A stretch of DNA of 64,000 nucleotides from Scytonema hofmannii PCC 7110 (GCF_000346485.2 NZ_KQ976354.1:5245805-5309804); one strand, 5' to 3'. Numbered from the stretch's first letter, positions 20,148 through 29,462 are shown. Numbers and translations: made by a program. The notes: a model not told the origin generated them from the letters alone.

Positions 20148-20220
20148 ATGAAAATTAGAGAAGCACAAGGACATCTTTTTGAGTTGGCATTTAACGCAGG
20201 AATATGGTTCTTGCGTACTT
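20148..20220 (+). pseudogene. 5' stub of a third operon gene, cut by the ISL3 element
   Basis: ATG at 20148, nine bases after GAGAG, starts MKIREAQGHLFELAFNAG and then reads straight into the ISL3 left end, stopping at 20220. It starts 23 bases after the preceding stop, so it was probably the third cistron of the methyltransferase operon. The stub resembles starts of cyanobacterial proteins of unknown function that I cannot name with certainty. Confidence 0.55.
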
Positions 20221-21502
20221 AGCGTGCTAAATTAATATCATAGTGCCAAGAAAGTAAAGCTCTAATTTCAAAATTGTGAAAATTCCTGAAGCCAAATCCA
20301 CTTCGCTTTATTAACTTCAATTTATTATTAATTCCTTCTACTACGACCTTCGTTGTTTTTCTCTCAAAATATCCAACTACTTCTCCAAACCACCGTTTAA
20401 TTGTTTTGACACTTTTTTGATAATAAGGTTCAGCTTCCTTTAACCAATCGATTAGTCTTAACATTCCTGTTCCTAAATCTTCGCTCTTATCAAATATATC
20501 GTGAAACTCTTCTTTCAATGAATGCATTATTGCTATTAAAGGAGAAGCTTCTCTAATTTTATCTAATTTATCTTTTTGCTTTTCTGTCAGCTTATTCTCA
20601 CCCTTTAAAATTGTAAATTTATTCCCTTTTAAACTTTCAAATACTTTTTCTCTCTCTGGCACATTTAATTCAGATGCTATTTTCTTTTCTGCTATTCTAA
20701 CTTGATTTAACTCTTCATGTATGACTTTTGTAACATGGAATCTATCTACCGTTATCAGGGCGTTTGGACAAATCTTCTCGACTAAATATTTATAGTTTCC
20801 TGTCATATCAATACTAACTTCTTCTATTTGAAGAAGAACTTTTTCTCCCCACTGTTTCATAATCTTTTCGATTTGAATTTGTTTTCTTTCTTTTACCAAT
20901 CCTATTAATTTTCCTGAATCTATGTCTACTAGCACAACAATAAATTTACCTTGTCCTTTGACTAAACTAATTTCATCTATTCCTAACCTTCTCAAATTTG
21001 TTAAATCTATCGGCATCACATTTTTCGCTACATCCTCAATCATTGAATTTACTTCTTCATCAGTTAATCCATTATTTCTGGCTACACTACTTACATTACT
21101 ATTAATCACTTGTTTAACAATGTTTTCCGCATATCGATGTGTATATGTCTTTTTTGTTCCTACAAAATTTAGCTTCTCACTAAATGTTTTTCGACATTTT
21201 TTGCACTTAAATCTTCGTCTATTTACATCTAGTATTACTTCTTTATCTCCCATTGGTAAATCTTTAACTAAATATTTTTGATTTTGATGTAGATGTTCTG
21301 ACCTTGTACCACAATGTGGACAAACAGCACTTTTCACCTTTTTATGTACTGATATAAATAAGACTTGACCCTCTTGCAGGCTTGATTTTACTACTACTTC
21401 AGGTAAATTTAAGAGTTGGGTCATTATTCTTTTCATAATTAGCTTGACTCAAAAATATTAGCAAATATATTAATATTTTAGCACGCTAAGTACGCAAGAA
21501 CC
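20206..21502. mobile_element. ISL3-family insertion sequence, complete
   Basis: A 1,297-bp element bounded by perfect 25-bp inverted repeats, starting GGTTCTTGCGTACTTAGCG at 20206-20230 and its complement at 21478-21502. It carries one transposase on the minus strand. The 8 bases outside each end (AGGAATAT, ACTTTCTT) do not match, so no target duplication is left; a deletion or rearrangement next to the element is likely. Confidence 0.93.
20219..21436 (-). CDS. ISL3-family transposase
   Basis: A 405-residue DDE transposase. It has an N-terminal zinc finger (CPHCGTRSEHLH and CKKCRKTF), then the catalytic core with Asp in RLGIDEISLVKG, Asp in VSIDMTGNY or ITVDRFHV, and the C-terminal Glu in VVEGINNKLKLIKRSGFGFRNF, all typical of ISL3. 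The stop lies within the left inverted repeat. It appears intact, so the element may still be mobile. Translation could start at Met1 or Met5. Confidence 0.93.
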   Translation of the reverse strand: MKRIMTQLLNLPEVVVKSSLQEGQVLFISVHKKVKSAVCPHCGTRSEHLHQNQKYLVKDLPMGDKEVILDVNRRRFKCKKCRKTFSEKLNFVGTKKTYTHRYAENIVKQVINSNVSSVARNNGLTDEEVNSMIEDVAKNVMPIDLTNLRRLGIDEISLVKGQGKFIVVLVDIDSGKLIGLVKERKQIQIEKIMKQWGEKVLLQIEEVSIDMTGNYKYLVEKICPNALITVDRFHVTKVIHEELNQVRIAEKKIASELNVPEREKVFESLKGNKFTILKGENKLTEKQKDKLDKIREASPLIAIMHSLKEEFHDIFDKSEDLGTGMLRLIDWLKEAEPYYQKSVKTIKRWFGEVVGYFERKTTKVVVEGINNKLKLIKRSGFGFRNFHNFEIRALLSWHYDINLAR

Positions 21503-21525
21503 ACTTTCTTTAAGAAATATAATGA

Positions 21526-22110
21526 TTACGAATATTTATTCTGTTTGTATTTCTTTCTGATTCGTTGTATTTGCTGTTGAAACTCAGCTCCTTTTTCAGG
21601 ATTAACCATAACTACAAAATTTGCAAAACCAGTGACTGTAGCAAGAATATCTGAAGAATTTCCCCAAGACTTGCCTTCTAGTCCATCTTTTTCTATCTGA
21701 TAGAGGGTTGCACGGAATTGCTTTAAGGTTTTCTTGGAGATATTGAGTGTGTCGTTGACAACGACTCCGGTGACTTCTTGCTGATGGGATTTTCGTAAAA
21801 TTCTGGTTTTCTGTTGGTTAATGGCAAAACCTTCATAAATGACTGCGGATTCTGTTCGTTTGAGGATATTACAGATATGACGCAAGCTATCTCCGGATGC
21901 TGAGAAGGTGAGGTCATCAGCATAACGCGTGTAAGTGTAACCTAATTCTTGTGCGATCGCTGTTAAGCGTTTGTCGAGACGGCGACATAGTAAGTTAGTG
22001 ATTGCTGGGCTTGCGGGCGAACCTTGGGGGAGGTGGCGTTCATCTAGTGCGACATAAGTCGAACCGTGTTGCGGGTAAAGACATCGCCGAACTAACTTGT
22101 AAAAATCCTC
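21526..22110 (-). pseudogene. reverse transcriptase, C-terminal remnant
   Basis: Open frame from 22110 to a stop at 21526. It encodes RT palm and thumb pieces: LDERHLPQGSPASPAITNLL (motif 4/B), the catalytic YTRYADDLTFS, GFAINQQKTRILRKS and a C-terminal LKQFRATLYQIEKDGLEG typical of retron/group-II-like bacterial RTs. RT fingers and any start codon are missing; the frame is closed by TAA at 22111-22113, and homology begins near 22045 at the junction with the WGR gene. This is a 5'-deleted RT gene, and no retron msr-msd could be identified. Confidence 0.8.
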
Positions 22111-24738
22111 TTACCCAACTATCTGGTAGATCGATTTTGACTTCTTTGTAAGCTGCTTCATTGGTTGTTTGAACTTCAAAACCGGAAGGGTCAACTTGCA
22201 ACTGAGTTGTTTTATAACTACGGACTTTCTGAAACTCATCATAAAGTACTGCTGAGTAATCAACATTTGTTGTACCGCAAGCAAATTCACTGATATTTTT
22301 AAAGACTTCGTAAACTGCAAAGCAGTGTCTTTACTAACGCTTGTCATCCATCCTGGTAAATCTTCCCGAAGAAGACGCACCAAGAAGTTGTGAACGCCTT
22401 CATGTCGCTCGGTAATTAGCAAGACTTCGATAAAATCCGATGCTAGCTGTACGGCAAAATTTGGGTAACATGTTCCCAAACGGCGGATAATAGGTTTGAT
22501 TGCATTGCGAATCTCTTCTACAGGATTCACTGCGATCGCTACTATCAAAACACCCTCCTCACCCATGAGTTTCTCATCTGGTAGCTGTCCAAACAATCTA
22601 ATACCGAGAACCCGTAATGATTCATGAGGTGAAGCAAGGAGTGACTCAATGATTTGTGGCGGTAAATTTTCAGCCCTCGTTTCATGATTAATTAAAATAC
22701 GAACCCCTATTTCTTGAATTTCTACTAACGGGTGATCTAATAAATCATTGACAACACTCAAACCCAAACTACGTAAGTATGGTGTAAAACTCAAGAGAAG
22801 GGTCTCGCCAATTTCTTTCGCTAACTCTCCTCCCCTATCTGGTGTCAATGCTAACAACTCAGCAATAATACGCCCAATCAAAACTCTAGCTTGTTTGTCA
22901 TTAAGAATCGAATAACCTAAAAGTCTACGAGCAAAGAGGCGTGTTTCTGTTTGTTCGCTAACGATCAACGCTGCTATAAAAATGCTGTCTTCAAGAAAAT
23001 ATTCGCGTTTTTCCTCAATCCAACGATAAGCTTGGGTACGAGCGCTTTGTGACAAGCAATTTGCTATAGCAATTACCAATTCTTTGTTTGGCTGTTTGGA
23101 GTTGTAGTTAAAAAGCGCTAGTTCAAAACCAAATTGTGCTGTCACTTCATAAGGTTTTTGAATAAGTTTTATAAGGATGTCTACATCAATTGATGCACAA
23201 AGTTTGTGACAATACCTTAAAGATTTAGTAGCAAAATTATGTACCGGAAGACACTGACTTTTTAATAAAAGTTGTAGCAATGCTTGTGGGTTTTGTTGCC
23301 AAAGTTCCGGAAAAGCCTCTTCTCTTGTTGTTGGTTCTGCATTACCAGGTTTATACCCTTCCCGACAACGCCAAGCTGTGGAATTCAGCTTTAATTCATA
23401 GCGAGAACTGTTTTCGTAGAGGATATGGTTAAAGGTTAAATATCGAGCATATGCATCCCAGTTGCGCCTTATTTCAACGCGAGTCCAGTTAGGACGTTCC
23501 CAATGATAGAAAACTTTTTCCCAAGCAGGTTCAGCATCAGCATCAGAATACTGAAGAAGAATGCTAACAGCCATTCTTACATATTCAGCATCGCTTTCTT
23601 CTCCAAGTTCTTTGAGAGTGCGCCATACCCGACGACATAAATATTGGCGAGTGTTGCTGCTGTAAGCAATTCTTGATTGAGGATGTTTGAGTTCTTCTTC
23701 TATCTCATTTTTTACTTCATAGCGTTTAGTAACATGATTGTAATTGCGATAAAATCTCTTGAGGAGATAGGTGTTGTCTGACAACCTTACAGAGTCTCTG
23801 TTGCTAGAAAAGTTTGCTTTCTCGCAATCAAAACGATAGGCAAGAATACTAAAGACTTCCGCATCATGACGGTATTCAGCGACTTTAAAAATGTGGCGCA
23901 GTCTTTGGAAGTAATTTGGTTTGAAAGGTGCATGAGAAATAATATCAAGTAGTGCTGGGCGAACGTGTTGGTTATCGATTTGATAAATCTTATCGAGCAC
24001 CTCATAACGCTTGTAGTCATGGTGATTTAAATAATAATTTAAAGCTGTTTTAAATTCTTCTGCCGCACCATGTCGCGCCAATACACGCAGTTCTGGTGGC
24101 AAAAACTCTATTAATTCCATTTGCCAAGCCGCTTTAGCTTGTGGATTCGAGAGTTTCTGGATTGCTTCAAAAGCAATACGGTTGATAAATTCGGGAGTGG
24201 AAGGATTTTGATATAAATGCATGAGTGCGGGAATAGCTGCGCGATCGCCACACCAACCTAATGCCCAGGCAATACAATAATCTCTCAGAGGTTCGCCGGT
24301 GCCAATCAGCTGGAGTAGTAAAGGCGTGGCTTCAGAAATTCTCAGTTCTCCAGCACGCCAAATTGCCCTCTCTAGCTTCCACTTACTGGGCTTATTGTTT
24401 GCAAGACGGTTGAGAATTGCCTGTTTGCGCGGATCTTCGCTTACAGCTGGTGTTGTTTGCAAGGCTTGAATCTGTGGGGAGGTGCTAGTTACTGGGATGG
24501 AAATATCGCGGTATCCTTTCTTTGTTTTTTCCGCAACTAGCTTGTCAAAAGCTTTTTCTGCTTCTGCTAGAGATACAGGCTGAGTCGTTTTCGTACCTTC
24601 TTTAAGATTTGTGCCACGTCGTCCATAGCGAAAATTGACGACATAGCGCCCCTCATTTATTTGGCACAAATCCACTTCGTAAACTTTATCTGATGTCCCT
24701 TCCTGGCAATGAAGGGTTATACGTTTCATGAGTTTCAT
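22040..24738 (-). pseudogene. WGR-domain, HEAT-like repeat protein, frameshifted and 3'-truncated
   Basis: The uninterrupted frame is 24738-22111 (875 residues). The N-terminus (from Met4, MKRITLHCQEGTSDKVYEVDL) is a WGR domain with FRYGRRGTNLKEG; the middle 500 residues are HEAT-like alpha repeats (e.g. LGTCYPNFAVQL). At about 22295 an A-run appears one base short: the alternative frame after it reads NISEFACGTTNVDYSAVLYDE ... KIDLPDSWVRGFLQVSSAMS, which looks like the genuine C-terminal family sequence, and ends at 22040 just after joining the RT remnant. WGR proteins of this type are often near nucleic-acid repair or defence genes; the substrate is unknown. It could be a sequencing error in a homopolymer, but the 3' truncation is real in this sequence. 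Confidence 0.8.
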
Positions 24739-24768
24739 TTAACACCACTAACCCACTGACTCTTGTAA

Positions 24769-25075
24769 CTTTCCATTGTCGCTTGCTTTTCTTAGAGTCG
24801 CCAGATGATAGATAGATTTTGAGAAACAAAAAAATCACGCGCTGTTTAGCGTTGGTTCTCCCTTCGTAAATCCCTCAGGACTAAACGTCTTAACTCATGC
24901 AGCAGGAGTACTCCTAGTTATCACTTCATGGAAGTCAAACCGGATAGTAGGAGTACTCGCGCCAAGTTACGAGACGGTTAGTGAAGTTGTTTCACAACTG
25001 AACGCATGAACGGCGATCCACCGCATCTTAGACAGTACTTCCATTGTCCTCTGCTTTTATAAGAGTTGCCAGATG
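24769..25075. repeat. pair of imperfect 40-bp direct repeats
   Basis: 24769-24808 and 25037-25075 share CCATTGTC..CTGCTTTT..AAGAG..GCCAGATG with about 80 percent identity by eye. The second lies inside the PIN fragment; the first is 15 bases upstream of the WGR start on the far side. A GGAGTACTC palindrome sits at 24905-24914 and again near 24946-24955. Confidence 0.5.
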
Positions 25076-25187
25076 CACACTGATGAAAATCAGCTAATTG
25101 TCCAGTGGCATTTACAGATAATAAACCTCTTTTCACTTCATAATATGTGATACAACTTAGGAAAACTTGATTGCCACTTCGAGTCAC
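24978..25187 (-). pseudogene. VapC-like PIN-domain fragment
   Basis: A 69-residue frame whose first half, NQVFLSCITYYEVKRGLLS, looks like the second conserved block (helix with Glu) of VapC PIN toxins, followed by unrelated sequence. The N-terminal catalytic Asp and the C-terminal half are missing. It lies next to the conserved 97-residue gene that may have been its partner. Confidence 0.55.
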
Positions 25188-25268
25188 CTGTTTTAACTTA
25201 TTGTCTACAGTTACATTTTTTTTAAGATGTAACTAAAAATGTTTGTATCTAATAAATAATCCACTATC

Positions 25269-25562
25269 TTATTTTCCTTCTACAGCTTCATCAAATATTT
25301 TTATCTGTTCTGGTGTTAAATCATTTAAAGTACCTGAAACAGCTTCTAAAGTCAATAAATTCTTAATTCTCCTTGTTAATTTATCTTCCGAAATAGCACG
25401 AAAATCTTCAGGTAATAATTCACCAAAAAGGTTGACTAAATCTATAATTCTTTTCTGCTTTTTCAAGCGTACCGTATAAAAGCTACTGCCTTTAAATAAC
25501 TTCTCTACAATTGGCGAAATGCGGTTCGTAAGTTCTTGAGTATAGTTAGATACTTCTTGCAT
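25269..25562 (-). CDS. conserved small protein, possible antitoxin of the broken PIN toxin
   Basis: A 97-residue, highly helical and charged protein (LFKGSSFYTVRLKKQKRIIDLVNLFGELLPEDFRAISEDKLTRR). I recall similar cyanobacterial proteins beside PIN-domain genes, but no domain name. A functional start is the ATG at 25562. Position just upstream of the VapC-like fragment on the same strand suggests a former toxin-antitoxin pair. Confidence 0.65.
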   Translation of the reverse strand: MQEVSNYTQELTNRISPIVEKLFKGSSFYTVRLKKQKRIIDLVNLFGELLPEDFRAISEDKLTRRIKNLLTLEAVSGTLNDLTPEQIKIFDEAVEGK

Positions 25563-25636
25563 GAATTCATCCTCAATTTTGCGATCTAGTATTTACCTTT
25601 GTATATTTAATTTTGCATAACCACTTATGGAACACC

Positions 25637-25777
25637 AGCATAGGTAAAGAAATTAAAACCCTCAACGGGCATACTGTACGAGAATTATCTGGGATGCTGT
25701 ATGAAGCAGGGAGAAAAGCCGTTTCTTTAGAAGAAATGGAGACTGCGATCTCTCAGTGTGCAGGAGAGTCAGCTTGA
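25637..25777 (+). pseudogene. AbrB/VapB-type antitoxin, C-terminal remnant
   Basis: An open stretch encodes GHTVRELSGMLYEAGRKAVSLEEMETAI, resembling the C-terminal toxin-binding tail of AbrB/MazE-fold antitoxins. The DNA-binding N-terminus and a start codon are missing. Its stop overlaps the likely TTG start of the following PIN gene. Confidence 0.5.
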
Positions 25778-26170
25778 AAGGACTCGATACTAACGTCAGA
25801 AATGCGTTTTTTGGTGCGGGATGACGAACAGCAGTGGCAAATTGCCGATCGCTACATTAATGAAGCCTTGCAAGCTAATGAACCTTGCTTGATTAACAAT
25901 ATTGTTCTGTGTGAAGTGGTTTGGGTTTTGCGAACCAGTTATAAACTAAGTCGAGAAAAACTCATTGACACGCTGGAGAAGATTTTAAGAGCTAATATTT
26001 TTGTGTTTGAGAATCGAGAAGCTATAGAATGGGCGATCGGGCAAATGAAATCTGGTAAGGCAGATTTTTCCGACTACCTAATTACCCGACTCAACCAGCT
26101 AGCTGGTTGCCAGGAAACCGCATCTTTTGATACTAAATTGAATCAGTTAGAAGGAATCAAATTGCTCTGA
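25774..26170 (+). pseudogene. vapC: VapC-type PIN-domain ribonuclease with 5' frameshift
   Basis: From TTG at 25774 the frame reads KGLDTNV, the classic PIN start with the first catalytic Asp, then goes out of frame. From ATG at 25802 a 122-residue frame continues MRFLVRDDEQQWQIADRYI ... VLCEVVWVL ... ADFSDYLITRLNQLAGC ... SFDTKL, containing the remaining acidic residues. Seven bases separate the codons for NV and RFLVRD where six are expected, so one inserted base explains the break. If translated only from 25802 it lacks the first metal Asp and should be inactive. Confidence 0.75.
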
Positions 26171-26206
26171 AGTGAGCCATCAAATAACGGTTCTTATCAA
26201 TTTCAG

Positions 26207-26277
26207 TAGTTTTGATAAGTAAGTTTGCTCAGATCCCCGACTTCTTCAAGAAGTCGGGGATCTTGCAGCGCCTTACA
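26207..26277. repeat. palindromic hairpin repeat, copy 3 (long form)
   Basis: Core 26231-26263 is the perfect 16-bp palindrome AGATCCCCGACTTCTT with one central base. Flanks (TTTTGATAAGTAAGTTTGCTC and TTGCAGCGCCTTACAA) match those of the copy at 4992-5024, defining a unit of about 70 bp. Confidence 0.88.
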
Positions 26278-26278
26278 A

Positions 26279-27685
26279 TTAATGAAAGTCGCTTTCTTGT
26301 GGTTCCAAACTATACCAGCCATACCAGTGACGAACTGCAAGCCAAATTGCTGAAAGAAAACCCGCAAGGCTGAGGGTTAGACCGCTGTAGGGTACTAACA
26401 ACCCAAAGATGGGAAACACAGCACCGGAAATTGTGCAGATAATGGCTGCTAGGGAAGCATTACGGTTTGACCCCAAACCCCATGTTAAAAATACCAAGAT
26501 AAGCGATATGAAAGTCCAAGCTATTGGGGGACTCATGAGGCGGCTGAGATAGGTCAAAGTTAGCAAACAAGCAAAGAAGATTCCACCTGCAATTGCGACG
26601 TTTCTTAAATTTATTGGTAGTGATAAATATAGCAATAATATCCACCAGAGAAATATTGCTGGTGCTAATAAAAGCAAGCGGGGAAGGACTCCAGTATCGC
26701 GAATGGGATTAGTGTTGGTAAAAACTCCAAATGGGTTTTTGACAGAAACGTTATCATCAAAAATCCATGTAAATCTGGTGCTTCGTCCATCAGTTTCTGT
26801 CTCACTTGGTACAATACCACTGGCAAAATCGGCTCCGACAAAGTTTGCGATCGCCTTCAAGCGAAAGTTAGAAAGTAGCTGTCCGTTAGAGTTATAAACC
26901 CAACGCGGTCCTCCTTGAGCTTTGTAAGTCACTCTCAGACTTGTTTCTTGACCGGGCTGTAGTTGAATTGGAAAACCATAATCGCCTGTATTGGTTTGTT
27001 GTAAGCGAGTTCCATCACGTTCGATTTTGTAGCTTTGCAATAGGGAATAACCAATAGGTGGTTGTGCTTCAAAGAAAAAACTATTAATATCTTTAAGTGG
27101 GTTAACTATTTTATAGTCAGCAACATAATCTACTTTATATATTGCACGGCGAGCTTGAACATCTGCGCTTTGATCGATTTTGACTTGAATTTGCGAACCA
27201 TTTAAGGTCAAGAAACGGTTGACTTTTTGCTTATCATTGACTTTGACTATTTTGCCATTAACTTGAGTGTTATACGTATATGGTTCTTCGGTGATGTAAC
27301 GCACTTGGGGTGCCATTTGTTCTAGTCTTTCGCCTGCAACACTCTCTGCAACTTGAGCAACTTTTGCCTGTTCCCAATGATGGTATCGGTTACCTAAAGT
27401 GGAACAGAGAAAAAATCCTCCTACCATCAGTACTAATACCAGGGTTAAGTGTTGCAATCCTCTCAGTAGTTGGGAGTAAGTAACAGCCCATTCTCCGATT
27501 AAAAGGGCTTGTTGCTCTTGGTTTCGATGTAGGACAAAACTTAACAGGGCAATTGCAATTCCTAGAGCGATCGCTAGGAATACTAGTAATAGTGAGGCTT
27601 TGAGTAGATGATTCCCGAATTGAATAAGTTCGGTAGGATGCGTTAAATCAGGCAATCCTGGGATGCCTTTGGCGGATTCAAACAT
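26279..27685 (-). CDS. cyanobacterial integral membrane protein of unknown function
   Basis: A 468-residue protein. Two N-terminal membrane segments (LLKASLLLVFLAIALGIAIALLSF region and LTLVLVLMVGGFFLCSTLG), a large extracytoplasmic or lumenal domain of about 220 residues (110-330), and four to five C-terminal helices (LLLLAPAIFLWWILLLYLSL onward). The layout resembles CreD-like inner-membrane proteins, but I see no firm motif, so the function is not assigned. Upstream on the same strand lies a small two-helix membrane protein. Confidence 0.7.
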   Translation of the reverse strand: MFESAKGIPGLPDLTHPTELIQFGNHLLKASLLLVFLAIALGIAIALLSFVLHRNQEQQALLIGEWAVTYSQLLRGLQHLTLVLVLMVGGFFLCSTLGNRYHHWEQAKVAQVAESVAGERLEQMAPQVRYITEEPYTYNTQVNGKIVKVNDKQKVNRFLTLNGSQIQVKIDQSADVQARRAIYKVDYVADYKIVNPLKDINSFFFEAQPPIGYSLLQSYKIERDGTRLQQTNTGDYGFPIQLQPGQETSLRVTYKAQGGPRWVYNSNGQLLSNFRLKAIANFVGADFASGIVPSETETDGRSTRFTWIFDDNVSVKNPFGVFTNTNPIRDTGVLPRLLLLAPAIFLWWILLLYLSLPINLRNVAIAGGIFFACLLTLTYLSRLMSPPIAWTFISLILVFLTWGLGSNRNASLAAIICTISGAVFPIFGLLVPYSGLTLSLAGFLSAIWLAVRHWYGWYSLEPQESDFH

Positions 27686-27804
27686 GGGCGAGTGCTTGAG
27701 TAGAGTATAGAAAGAGACTTAATATGTGTCTCAAAAGTTTCTTGCTTTTTTAATCAATTTGAACCGCACCCTGTAGCTGATGGACGCAGATGGAAATTAG
27801 TAGC

Positions 27805-27829
27805 ACTGGTCACTGGTCACTGGTCACTG
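27805..27829. repeat. STRR tract, heptamer GGTCACT
   Basis: Three and a half copies of GGTCACT (complement of the CCAGTGA family). It provides the last residues (SVTSDQ) and the stop of the next gene on the minus strand. Confidence 0.88.
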
Positions 27830-28058
27830 ATTTAGTTGGTCTTAAACCAAAGAGGATGAAGCCGCAGGCTAACAGGATAAACACACTTATAGCTTTGGTG
27901 GATATTTCAACAATGGTTTCCATCCAAATAGGACCTTGAGGAAGTCCTTTTGCAGTGATTACCAAAATCTTTGTTAAGCCAAATACCGCACCTAGAAATT
28001 CACCACTGACACCTACATAAGCACTAATAACTAGTAGCCAAAAAGTCATTGTAGCCAT
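27810..28058 (-). CDS. small membrane protein, unknown
   Basis: About 82 residues from ATG at 28058 (MATMTFWLLVISAYVGVSGEFLG) with two transmembrane segments (TFWLLVISAYVGVSG and AISVFILLACGFILFGL). The frame stays open upstream to TTG 28169. A better translation start, GGAGG then ATG at 28180, opens another frame (MSTFERDPHTSS) that stops near 28075, so a frameshift between the two is possible. The C-terminal SVTSDQ derives from the heptamer tract. Confidence 0.55.
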   Translation of the reverse strand: MATMTFWLLVISAYVGVSGEFLGAVFGLTKILVITAKGLPQGPIWMETIVEISTKAISVFILLACGFILFGLRPTKSVTSDQ

Positions 28059-28270
28059 CCATTGCGGTATATTAAGGTATGAGAAGGTTACGCCTGTAAA
28101 TTTCGCTTTGACTTTTACTGATAACAGACGATAACAGTTGTAACGAGCTTGTGTGAGGATCTCTCTCAAACGTACTCATTCTAAGTCCTCCCATGAAAGA
28201 CTGCTTTCAGATGTACTGGAGATACCCTCTCTAGCTTATATTGTGATTAATTAGACAGTCTGTGATGTAA

Positions 28271-28525
28271 TTATGTCTTTTGATTGTCTGATTTAAACCG
28301 ACCGGCAACAAACTCTCGCTTTTGCTTATGCTTGGTTTTGCGTCCAGTCACTCGTTCCCGCCACATCCGAAAACTGGATGCTTTCATTTCACGACGCATC
28401 AGAGCGATGACTTCTTTTTCTGACACCCCAAATTGTTTTTCTATTGCCTCAAATGGTGTTCTGTCTTCCCATGCCATTTCAATAATGCGATCGATTGTGT
28501 CGGTATTAAGTTCGGGTAATTTCAT
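28271..28525 (-). CDS. DUF2805 family protein (TIGR03643-like)
   Basis: An 84-residue protein with the diagnostic blocks RIIEMAWEDRTPFEAIEKQFGVSE, then VIALMRREMKASSFRMWRERV and GRKTKHKQ. The helix-turn-helix-like pattern suggests nucleic-acid binding, but the family has no established role. It is a lone gene on the minus strand preceded by a TTAGGGG heptamer tract. Confidence 0.85.
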   Translation of the reverse strand: MKLPELNTDTIDRIIEMAWEDRTPFEAIEKQFGVSEKEVIALMRREMKASSFRMWRERVTGRKTKHKQKREFVAGRFKSDNQKT

Positions 28526-28540
28526 AAATGACTTTGAAGA

Positions 28541-28579
28541 GGGGTCAGGGGTTAGGGGTTAGGGGTTAGGGGTTAGGGG
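28541..28579. repeat. STRR tract, heptamer TTAGGGG
   Basis: About five copies of TTAGGGG just upstream of the DUF2805 gene. It resembles a telomere-like repeat by chance; it is one more STRR variant. Confidence 0.88.
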
Positions 28580-28724
28580 AGAACCCAGTGCCCATTTTTA
28601 TGACGTTTTGGTGTACGCAGTTCATTATGCTTACTTAAATTATATATTACAAAGGACACAATTGGAAATACATAATTTCCAAGCGTGCCCTTTAGCTTTG
28701 TTTGGTAAATCAGGAAAAATATTC

Positions 28725-28943
28725 TTAGTGAAGAAGCCCGTAATAATAAGCTGTTGCAAAAAGGAGAATGACTAACACTCCTATTGAAGCGTTAAGCGCA
28801 AGCTGTATGGGAATACTTTTTTCAGGATCGTTCTGTCCGTGGTCTTGAACGGTAGATATATTGGCAGGTTTTGGCTCGTAGTACGGTGGCGTTGGACGAT
28901 CGGTCGTAGGATGTTGGTGAGTTGGATGATCTTGATCTCTCAT
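28725..28943 (-). CDS. small single-span membrane protein, unknown
   Basis: A 72-residue protein: a His/Pro-rich hydrophilic N-terminus (DHPTHQHPTTDRPTPP) and one C-terminal transmembrane helix (NASIGVLVILLFATAYYYG). No family recognised. It is divergent from ureE, 75 bases away, so the two may share a promoter region. The His-rich tail next to nickel-enzyme genes is suggestive only. Confidence 0.6.
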   Translation of the reverse strand: MRDQDHPTHQHPTTDRPTPPYYEPKPANISTVQDHGQNDPEKSIPIQLALNASIGVLVILLFATAYYYGLLH

Positions 28944-29018
28944 AGCGATCTTCGTGGATGTTCACCACCTAATTTACTTGTGCTGCTGTAAACTTCATCT
29001 AGCAAAAGAATTACGCCC

Positions 29019-29462
29019 ATGTATACTTTGACCCAGCGCAAGCAACCAAATCCAGATACAGTAGTGACTCTAACTCTGGCTTTAACTGCGGAGGAACGGA
29101 CTCGCACCCGTCATCGCTTTGAAACGGAGGATGGACAAACTGTCTTTGTTCGTTTACCGAGAGGGATGGTATTGCAAGACGGAGAGATTTTGCTAGATGA
29201 AACGAGTGGGGGTTTGGTGAGAATCACTGCCAAACCAGAACCTGTTTTGACGGTCACTGCCCAAACACTGTTAGATTTACTTAGGGCGGCTTACCATTTG
29301 GGAAACCGCCATGTACCTGTAGAGATAGCAACAACTTATTTACGGTTATCTCCCGATCCAGTTTTACGCACAATGCTTGAACAACTTGGGCTGGAAGTCA
29401 AAGAAGAAATTACACCTTTTCAACCTGAATCGGGTGCTTATGGACACCATCATGCTCGCTGA
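29019..29462 (+). CDS. ureE: urease accessory protein UreE
   Basis: A 147-residue nickel metallochaperone for urease. Sequence features: [38 protein letters not shown] and the C-terminal [13 protein letters not shown] with the conserved His region, ending in a short His tail YGHHHAR that can bind nickel. Length is typical. Its stop overlaps the start of ureF by about 11 bases, so translation is coupled. Confidence 0.93.
   Translation: MYTLTQRKQPNPDTVVTLTLALTAEERTRTRHRFETEDGQTVFVRLPRGMVLQDGEILLDETSGGLVRITAKPEPVLTVTAQTLLDLLRAAYHLGNRHVPVEIATTYLRLSPDPVLRTMLEQLGLEVKEEITPFQPESGAYGHHHAR

Noticed and set aside
21526-22110. A functional retron
   Set aside because: The RT lacks its N-terminal half and start, and no msr-msd inverted repeats were found beside it.
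28541-28579. Telomere-like TTAGGGG repeat
   Set aside because: It is one variant of the dispersed STRR heptamers in a bacterial chromosome.
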